Shown here one piece after another: positions 58,206 to 64,000 of a stretch of 64,000 nucleotides of DNA. The first letter of the stretch is position 1; every line of letters begins with the position of its first letter. The notes below the pieces were generated by a model. The model did no database searches and was not told the DNA's origin. It saw nothing but the letters and a program-made list of their open reading frames with translations. This DNA comes from Salinicola lusitanus (GTDB taxonomy: Bacteria; Pseudomonadota; Gammaproteobacteria; Pseudomonadales; Halomonadaceae). The translations under genes and the position numbers were made by a program. The DNA lies in the NCBI RefSeq assembly GCF_003206045.1, contig NZ_PZJM01000004.1, forward strand, positions 684,785 through 748,784, in the 5' to 3' direction.

Positions 58206-60521
58206 TCATCGCAGCGAGAAGTCTTCGTAAGTCAGTGTCAGGTTGGGGTGGTAGGCCGGGTCGTCGAACAGGCGGTGGCGCCAGCGACGACGCATGTACT
58301 CCGCTTCCCGGGACGCCCGTAGCCGTTTGGCCTGGGTGTCGTCGGCCCCGCGGGAAACCGATTCGTGGTGGTAGAGTTCGGCGAACGGTGTAAACAGATT
58401 GCGATACCCCGCCTCGCCGACCTTGAGGCAGAAATCCACGTCATTGAACGCGACCGCCAGGTTGGCCTCGTCCAGGCCGCCGACGGCCTCGAACAGCGAC
58501 TTGCGCACCACCAGGCACGCTGCGGTGACGGCGGAAAAGTTCTGGGCGAGATGGAGTCGACTGAAATAGCCGGGCTCGTGGCGCGAGAAGAACTTGTGGG
58601 CATGCCCCGCGACACCGCCGACACCCAGCACGACGCCGGCGTGCTGGACCGTGCCGTTGGGATAGTAGAGCTTGGCACCAACACAGCCGATCTCCTCGCG
58701 GCAGGCCTGGCTGACCATCTCCTCCAGCCAGTCTTCGTTGATCGGCTCGACATCGTTGTTGATCAGCCCCAGCAGCTCCCCACGCGCATGGCGGGCGCCG
58801 AAGTTGTTGATGGCCGAATAGTTGAAGGGGTGCGGCCAATGCAGCACCCGAACCCGGGGATGCTCGGCGAGCTCGCCCAGAAAGTTCAAGGTTTCCGGGC
58901 AGGTCGAGCCATTGTCGAGAATCAGCACCTCGAGCCGGGGATACCGTGTCCGCTCGAGCAGCGCTTCGACGCAGGGCCGCAGTATCTCCACTCGATCCCG
59001 GGTCGGGATGAGCAGGCTCACCAGCGGTGCCGGATCGGGAAGCGGCCAGCGCACGCGATAGGTATTGGGAAAACGGCCGGGTTCGGCAGTCGCCCCCCGG
59101 ACCTGTCGGGACAGGTGGTCCTGAACCGCGTGGAGACCAGCCTCGCCGGTATAGCGTTTGGTCGCGGCGGCCGATGCCGTCGACCCCTGCCCGGCGTGCC
59201 AGTGGTAGAGCACGTGCGGGATTCTGACGATACGATCCGAATCGAGTCCGGCCGTGAAGCGCAGGGCCAGGTCGTGATCCTGGCTCCCCTCGTAACCCTC
59301 GCGGAAGCCCCCGACCGCCTTCACTCTCTCCGTTCGATACACCCCGAGGTGCGACAGGTAGTTCTGCCCGAGCAGCAGGTCGGGGTTCCAGGCTGGCTTG
59401 AAGTGTGGATCGAACCGCTCCCCGTGGTCATCGATCTTGTCTTCGTCGCTGTACAGCAGCTCCGCGCGGGGCCGCTGCTGCAACGCATCGACGACACGGA
59501 AGAGCGCATCGGGTACCAGCTGATCGTCATGGTCCAGCAGCGCCACATACTCGCCCCGCGCCAGGGCCAGCGCACTGTTGCTCGCCGCGCAGATATGCCC
59601 ATTGACCGGACGGAACGTCACGTCGATACGGGAGTCCTGCTCGGCGTAGCGCCGCAGCCGCTCGACGATGCGACGATCGGTGGAGGCATCGTCGGCGATG
59701 CATAGCTGCCATTGGGTATAGCGCTGTGCCAGCACCGATTCGATACAGCGGTCGAGAGCCTCCGGGGTCGGATCGTAGGTTGGCAGCAGAATCGAGATCG
59801 TGGGGCGATAGGCGAACGCCGCCAGCCGGCTCGAGAGCCACGCCTGTGAGGCCACCGGCTGCTGCGCCAACCACTCGGAGTAGCTCTTGCGGGGGCAGAG
59901 GCGAACGAAGGTCTCCTCGTACTGCCTGAGTGCCATCGCGCGCCAGGGCGTGTTCTGCTCCCTGGCGAGCCGCTTGAGCCGGGAGAGGACATTGGCCTTG
60001 GGCGTCTCGAGCCACTGGCCATGCAGATTGGCCAGCCGCTGGGCAAGACGGTCGCAGGCAAACCAGGGGGTCAGCCACACCAGTCGCAGGTGGTCGATGG
60101 AGAAACACCCCTCCGTCTCCAGCGGATCGAAACGAATTCCCCGAATGCCCGGACCGATGTAGCAGAGCCGCTTGGCGATGCGTCCCGGCTTCAAGGCGAG
60201 ATAGAAGCTTTCCGCCTCGTTGAAGCCCTGGCCCGTGTCGACGTACATCCGCACCGAGCCGCTCGGCTGGTCATGGCGGATCGCGACCTCCAGCATGTTC
60301 CAGCCTGGCAGGGGCATCCGGCGTCGCCAGGCGAACTGCGGGTCGTTGCCCATCGACCGCCAGCCGAAGGAGGAGCTCTCGTCGGCCCCGTTCGGCGTCA
60401 GCCGCTCCAGCTGGTGGAGCGGTTTCAAGCGGGGGCGACAGACGAACCGGGTGGAGCGCTTCACGCCGCGCCAGATCATCCAGGATCGCACTTCCGGTAC
60501 GGGGGACGAGGAGGTCTGCAT
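58206..60521 (-). CDS. Tandem-domain family 2 glycosyltransferase
   Basis: 771 residues from the ATG at 60521, which has GAGGG 8 bases upstream; a GTG five codons earlier overlaps the preceding stop. An N-terminal 235-residue part (beta-rich, RMPLPGWNMLEVAIRHD) has no recognised function. Two complete GT2 domains follow: domain 1 at about 240-470 (ISILLPTYDPTPEALDRCIE, LLDHDDQL) and domain 2 at about 500-745 (LVSLLIPTRDRVEILRPCVE, INNDVEP). Such tandem enzymes often build rhamnan- or O-antigen-type chains with alternating linkages. Substrates unknown. Confidence 0.85.
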   Translation of the reverse strand: MQTSSSPVPEVRSWMIWRGVKRSTRFVCRPRLKPLHQLERLTPNGADESSSFGWRSMGNDPQFAWRRRMPLPGWNMLEVAIRHDQPSGSVRMYVDTGQGFNEAESFYLALKPGRIAKRLCYIGPGIRGIRFDPLETEGCFSIDHLRLVWLTPWFACDRLAQRLANLHGQWLETPKANVLSRLKRLAREQNTPWRAMALRQYEETFVRLCPRKSYSEWLAQQPVASQAWLSSRLAAFAYRPTISILLPTYDPTPEALDRCIESVLAQRYTQWQLCIADDASTDRRIVERLRRYAEQDSRIDVTFRPVNGHICAASNSALALARGEYVALLDHDDQLVPDALFRVVDALQQRPRAELLYSDEDKIDDHGERFDPHFKPAWNPDLLLGQNYLSHLGVYRTERVKAVGGFREGYEGSQDHDLALRFTAGLDSDRIVRIPHVLYHWHAGQGSTASAAATKRYTGEAGLHAVQDHLSRQVRGATAEPGRFPNTYRVRWPLPDPAPLVSLLIPTRDRVEILRPCVEALLERTRYPRLEVLILDNGSTCPETLNFLGELAEHPRVRVLHWPHPFNYSAINNFGARHARGELLGLINNDVEPINEDWLEEMVSQACREEIGCVGAKLYYPNGTVQHAGVVLGVGGVAGHAHKFFSRHEPGYFSRLHLAQNFSAVTAACLVVRKSLFEAVGGLDEANLAVAFNDVDFCLKVGEAGYRNLFTPFAELYHHESVSRGADDTQAKRLRASREAEYMRRRWRHRLFDDPAYHPNLTLTYEDFSLR

Positions 60522-60532
60522 CACGATATCCC

Positions 60533-62377
60533 TCACGATTCCAGCACGGGCTGAAGCGCGGCGGTGCGATGCACGCGATGCCGCCCCAGCGACTGCTGGG
60601 TCAGCGTCACGCGGCAGTCGACGATATCGCCGTGCACGGCTTCGATCGGCAGATGGAAACCGACGTAGGCGCCACGTGGCGCGCCCCAGCGCAGCATGCC
60701 GGGCCGCAGCGCATTGGCCAGCGTCCGCCCCACCTTGCGGTCGTTGATCCAGACCTCGATCTCGACCGGACTATCGTCCGTGGCCCACCAGGCCCAACCC
60801 ACCACCTTGTCGGCAACGCACTGCTGGATCGCACCGTGCACGAACGGCTGGCCCTGACGGAAAAGCGCCAGGCGGGACTCGAACAGGCGCTCGCAGTCGC
60901 GATAGAGCTGGAAATCCTCGGCGTTCAAGGTCCGCAGCGCGCTCTCGTCGGCGGGATCGATCTCGTAGACGTGATCGACGCTGGCGTGGCCCAGATTCTC
61001 GGCCATGCCCGGTATCTGCCAGCCGTACAGGTCGTTGAGGATCGCCAGCGACTCCGCGTAGCGTTCGGTCAACCCGATGAACCCCAGCGCCTCGAGGCGA
61101 GTCGCCTCGAGAAACCGGCTCTGGCGATTGATCATGTCGTGGCGTCGATAGAACGCCGAAAACGAATCCTGATAGCCGTGATGACGGACGAAGTGGTGGT
61201 ACTCCGACGCCAGCCGCTGCAGGGGGTCCCGCACGAACGAGAAACAGTGCCGCATGCCGGCCAGATGGGCGTACTTCTCCAACTTGACGTGCCCGCCAAG
61301 CAGTTTCACGTCCTGGGCGGAGACGATCTGCCAGAGTCGCCACAAATCGCGACGTTCGTAAGCCCAGCGCACCACCATCGGCGCCGTCTCGCGCTGAGTC
61401 TCGCCGTAGTCGTGCCAGACCTGCGCTTCGCCGAGATGGGCCTTGGCCCCGAGTCGGAAGCTGGTCCCCGCCGTCTTGGGAATATGCACGAAGAAACACG
61501 GTTTCCGGGGGGGCGCGGCCAACTCCGGTGCCAGCTCGCGGCAGGCATCGTCGACCCGGCTCAACAGCTCCGGCGAGAACCCCAGCTTCACCTCGTTCAT
61601 GTCATGCTTGTGGAAGTACTCCAGATCCCGGGAGTGCATCGGCCCCATGTTGGCCCGCCCCCGCGTCATCTTGGTATCGACGAACTCCTCCTGGGATTTG
61701 ATGTTGTAGTGGTAGACCCGCATCGGGGTATCGATGACCCGTTCGGTGCGCCCGGACTTCGCCTTGCCGTCCAGGAAAGTCACCGCCTGTCCGTCGGCGC
61801 CCAGATAACGGCTGCCCGGTTTCAGCTCCGCGGTGTGGGCGGTCATCGACAGCACCCGCGACGGCTTGACGATCGACTTGACGTGGCAATTGACGACCCG
61901 CTCGCTTTCGCTGGCCATGGTGAACCGCTCCAGCACGCCACCGGGCTGCCGAAAGCGCATGCCGGACGACCCGAATATCCGCCAGTTGATCGCGACGCCA
62001 CCGACGTCCTCGGGCGCCAGGGTCGGCTCCAGCCAGTCCAACGGACGATCGCAATGGGGATGGACCAGGAACTCGTCGACGTCCAGAAACGCCAGGTAGG
62101 TGGCCTCATGGCCGTGCTGCTCGAGCACATGCTGATACCACAGCACCTGTGCTCGCTCCTCTTGCTCCCACCGGCGTGCGGTCACCACTCCCTGACGTTG
62201 CCACTTCGCCAGCAGCAGATCGGAGTCGTCGGTACTGCCGTGATCGGCAATATAGAAGTGCTCGAAACCGATCAGGCGGTGATAGGCGATCCACTCGGCA
62301 AGATACGGTCGCTCGTTCTTGACGATGGCGACGATGGCGTACCGGTAACGGGGTCGATTGGCAGTGCGTGAAATCAT
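60533..62377 (-). CDS. Glycosyltransferase-sulfotransferase fusion with C-terminal extra module
   Basis: 614 residues from the ATG at 62377 with GGGAA upstream; the longer frame overlaps the previous gene and is not homologous. Residues 1-285: GT92/GT2-like transferase (YAIVAIVKNERPYLAEWIAY, FLDVDEFLVHPH). Residues 292-500: sulfotransferase with the PAPS 5-prime-phosphosulfate loop VHIPKTAGTS (297-306) and a 3-prime-phosphate motif CFSFVRDPLQRLASEYHHF. Residues 530-614: beta-sandwich-like module (VVGWAWWATDDSPVEIEVWI, NDRKVGRTLANALRPG), seen in other glycan enzymes. It could add and sulfate a sugar in one pass. No PAPS synthesis genes are nearby. Confidence 0.83.
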   Translation of the reverse strand: MISRTANRPRYRYAIVAIVKNERPYLAEWIAYHRLIGFEHFYIADHGSTDDSDLLLAKWQRQGVVTARRWEQEERAQVLWYQHVLEQHGHEATYLAFLDVDEFLVHPHCDRPLDWLEPTLAPEDVGGVAINWRIFGSSGMRFRQPGGVLERFTMASESERVVNCHVKSIVKPSRVLSMTAHTAELKPGSRYLGADGQAVTFLDGKAKSGRTERVIDTPMRVYHYNIKSQEEFVDTKMTRGRANMGPMHSRDLEYFHKHDMNEVKLGFSPELLSRVDDACRELAPELAAPPRKPCFFVHIPKTAGTSFRLGAKAHLGEAQVWHDYGETQRETAPMVVRWAYERRDLWRLWQIVSAQDVKLLGGHVKLEKYAHLAGMRHCFSFVRDPLQRLASEYHHFVRHHGYQDSFSAFYRRHDMINRQSRFLEATRLEALGFIGLTERYAESLAILNDLYGWQIPGMAENLGHASVDHVYEIDPADESALRTLNAEDFQLYRDCERLFESRLALFRQGQPFVHGAIQQCVADKVVGWAWWATDDSPVEIEVWINDRKVGRTLANALRPGMLRWGAPRGAYVGFHLPIEAVHGDIVDCRVTLTQQSLGRHRVHRTAALQPVLES

Positions 62378-62411
62378 CGGCGTAAATTCCCAGTCAACTC
62401 GAGCGCCGCGA

Positions 62412-63404
62412 CTATTTCGCGGAGCCCAGAACCGGGCCGACGTCCACTCGGTGGCGGTAAATGAACCGAGTGATGGCCCGAATCTTTCTATCGGTAATGG
62501 CTTCACCGAAGACATCAGCGGCTTCGGCAAGACTGTTGAATCGTGGCTGGCTGGCGGTACAGGCCGAGAACAGCTCATCGGCGACATCGCTGGACAGCGC
62601 CGCGTGAGCCGCGGACGCTCCCTGTTCGGCCTGTGTCATGACGCGCCGCAGCGGCCCTTCCAGGCGGTGGCGAAACTGGCCCGGGCTCCGCAGCGGCACG
62701 TGATAGACACAGGCCCCGCTCTTCTCGACGAACGCCAGCGTTTCGGGGTCCGGCATCACCGGCACGTCCTTCTCGCCCACGAAGGCCTGGTGGTAAGCCA
62801 TGTGAACCCGGGTACCGGGACGCTTGCGGAACAGCACCTTGTGCCGGCTGTTGTGCCGGGTATCGACGCAAAGGTAATCGCCCTCGAGAAACTGGCCGCT
62901 CAGGTCCCGCTCCTGGTAGTGGCGGCGTTTGGGGATCAGGTTCAACCAGGGCAGCTGGAAGCACTCCCCCACGCCTGCCGCCCCGTCGCTTCGCTGCAAC
63001 CCGGCACTGAATGCGGCATAGAATTCGCCGATCGAGCCGTAGGCACCCAGCGACAGAAATTCGTCGGCATCGAAGCAGTAGACGTAATTGTCCAGCTTGG
63101 GGTCGATGAACATCGACAGCGCTCGATTGACGTAAAACGCCTTGCGCCTGCCGAAATGTCCGCGACTCTCCAACTCGACGAGATCGACTTCCAGCGCGGG
63201 GAAGTCGGTCCTGAGCCTGTCGGTGCACTGACGCAGGAAGTCATGCTCCAGATAGCTGATGACGACAAGACGCTGAAATCCCAGCCGCGCGTGATGCAAC
63301 AAGGAAGACCAGACGATATCGCTCTCGCCACGCACCATCGTCAGGGCGGTAAAACAGATGTTCGACGTGGCGCGGATATTCGCGCGCTGTAAATCGGTCG
63401 TCAC
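62412..63404 (-). CDS. Glycosyltransferase family 2-like protein, paralogue B
   Basis: 330 residues from a GTG at 63404 with GAGGGGG 4 bases upstream; in-frame sequence before it is antisense to the HAD-like gene. Same architecture as the protein at 56110-57060: FTALTMVRGESDIVWSSLLHH, GFQRLVVISYLEHDFLRQC, RRKAFYVNRAL and FDADEFLSLG. It lies 34 bp before the fusion gene in transcription. The two paralogues bracket the three larger transferases. Substrate unknown. Confidence 0.78.
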   Translation of the reverse strand: MTTDLQRANIRATSNICFTALTMVRGESDIVWSSLLHHARLGFQRLVVISYLEHDFLRQCTDRLRTDFPALEVDLVELESRGHFGRRKAFYVNRALSMFIDPKLDNYVYCFDADEFLSLGAYGSIGEFYAAFSAGLQRSDGAAGVGECFQLPWLNLIPKRRHYQERDLSGQFLEGDYLCVDTRHNSRHKVLFRKRPGTRVHMAYHQAFVGEKDVPVMPDPETLAFVEKSGACVYHVPLRSPGQFRHRLEGPLRRVMTQAEQGASAAHAALSSDVADELFSACTASQPRFNSLAEAADVFGEAITDRKIRAITRFIYRHRVDVGPVLGSAK

Positions 63405-63574
63405 GCATCCCCCTCGACCCCTAAGCACATCGCTGGAATGGCGCTGGCGATCGGTAGCGGATCGCCTCGGCGCCGGTAAGCTGGCTCGACTTCCGAGCCT
63501 GGCGGATGTCGACAGCGTCGTGTCGACCGAGGTCGCAAGCGCCCCGGATCGCCACGATGAGGCGGAGGGCCTCG

Positions 63575-64000
63575 TCACTCCCCGATGAACGGGTTTCTTC
63601 CCACCTCGTTGATCAGCCGCCCCCACTTGAGTATTTCCACCTCGTCCAGCCCATCCGCGCAGTGCAGCACCGCCGGGAATCCCAGCGCAGCCCACTTGTC
63701 CATGGGGTGCAGGATATGGAAGGTCGTCAGCCCGAGGTCGCCCGGCATCTGCGCGTCCGCCACCACGTTGTCGCCGATATGCAGGTGACGATCGATGCCC
63801 TCGTTGAGCAGGTCCTGTTTCACCTTGACCCACATCGAACCGTTGTCCTTGCGCGCCTGCTCCTCGCTGGAGACCATCAGGCGGTAAGCCGCCGCGACGC
63901 CGGCCTTGCGCAGCATCAGCCCGACCTGCTCGCGGTTGTAATAGCTGTCGGAGATCACCCACAGGATGTGCCCCTGCGCGGCGAGATGATTGAACAGCTC
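63575..64000 (-). CDS. HAD-like hydrolase or HAD domain of a larger polysaccharide protein (partial)
   Basis: Only the C-terminal 141 residues are present; the frame is open to the window end. Visible text: ILWVISDSYYNREQVGLMLR (second HAD motif, Ser/Thr in VISDS), a Lys in EQARKDNGSMWVKVKQDL (motif III), and HIGDNVVADAQMPGDLGLTT (motif IV Asp pair). The first motif with the nucleophilic Asp lies upstream, outside the window. Such domains are often attached to multi-domain glycosyltransferases, so the full gene may be larger. Role in this locus unknown. Confidence 0.72.
   Translation of the reverse strand, partial: ELFNHLAAQGHILWVISDSYYNREQVGLMLRKAGVAAAYRLMVSSEEQARKDNGSMWVKVKQDLLNEGIDRHLHIGDNVVADAQMPGDLGLTTFHILHPMDKWAALGFPAVLHCADGLDEVEILKWGRLINEVGRNPFIGE

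Noticed and set aside
60569-62371. 600-codon plus-strand open frame opposite the fusion gene
   Set aside because: Antisense artefact; no domains recognised and the minus-strand protein has three clear modules.
62378-62587. 70-residue N-terminal extension of the glycosyltransferase-sulfotransferase fusion
   Set aside because: Overlaps the upstream glycosyltransferase gene; the ATG at 62377 has its own ribosome site.
63405-63962. 186-residue N-terminal extension of GT paralogue B
   Set aside because: Out-of-frame overlap with the HAD-like gene; compositionally a shadow frame.

Overview
The window is about 64 kb of GC-rich DNA from a gammaproteobacterium. Gene content and order (lipA-lipB-ybeD-dacA-rlpA-mltB-rodA-mrdA-rlmH-rsfS-nadD-proA; hemA-prfA-prmC-moeB; lolB-ispE-tRNA-Gln-prs-rplY-pth-ychF) match the Pseudomonas/Oceanospirillales side of the class. 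A PPi-type phosphofructokinase, TRAP transport and D-amino-acid catabolism suggest a halophilic Halomonadaceae member (Halomonas, Salinicola or Chromohalobacter type). The family is inferred from synteny and proteins, not from a marker gene search.

Layout. 1-3.4 kb: two-subunit pyruvate carboxylase genes (pycB partial, pycA) divergent from a LysR regulator, with a clear dyad between the promoters. 3.4-4.0 kb: GAF protein. 4.3-15.8 kb: long minus-strand envelope and housekeeping run from proA down to lipA (cell elongation, peptidoglycan remodelling, lipoate synthesis, ribosome factors, NAD). 16-19.1 kb: plus-strand trio of two membrane proteins with degenerate GGDEF-like domains and a DedA-PAP2 fusion, coupled through TTG starts. 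19.2-21.2 kb: ubiX and mpl. 21.5-23.8 kb: PPi-type phosphofructokinase and a glycine-zipper protein. 23.9-24.8 kb: AT-richer, nearly gene-free patch with one small possible HTH gene and an orphan terminator. 24.8-29.5 kb: moeB, lrp, prmC, prfA, hemA. 30-37.7 kb: TPR lipoprotein, lolB, ispE, tRNA-Gln, prs, rplY, pth, ychF, tRNA-Met.

37.7-48.8 kb is the most interesting block: ten consecutive minus-strand genes that together look like a scavenging route for free and N-blocked D-amino acids. In transcription order they are a LysR regulator, N-carbamoyl-D-amino-acid hydrolase, a hydantoinase-like amidohydrolase, D-aminoacylase, a DctPQM TRAP transporter, DgcN, DgcA and a D-amino-acid aminotransferase. 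Two copies of a 36-bp element, each containing a T-N11-A LysR-type box, sit before the hydrolase unit and before the transporter-Dgc unit, so one regulator may control both.

48.9-54.4 kb: M18 aminopeptidase, tail-specific protease Prc, and LigB with an N-terminal signal peptide. 54.6-64 kb: a surface-polysaccharide block with a KpsS-like protein, two paralogous small glycosyltransferases, a GT-B enzyme, a tandem GT2 protein, a glycosyltransferase-sulfotransferase fusion with a third C-terminal module, and a HAD-like protein cut by the window end. No insertion sequences, CRISPR arrays, rRNA genes or prophage structural genes were seen.
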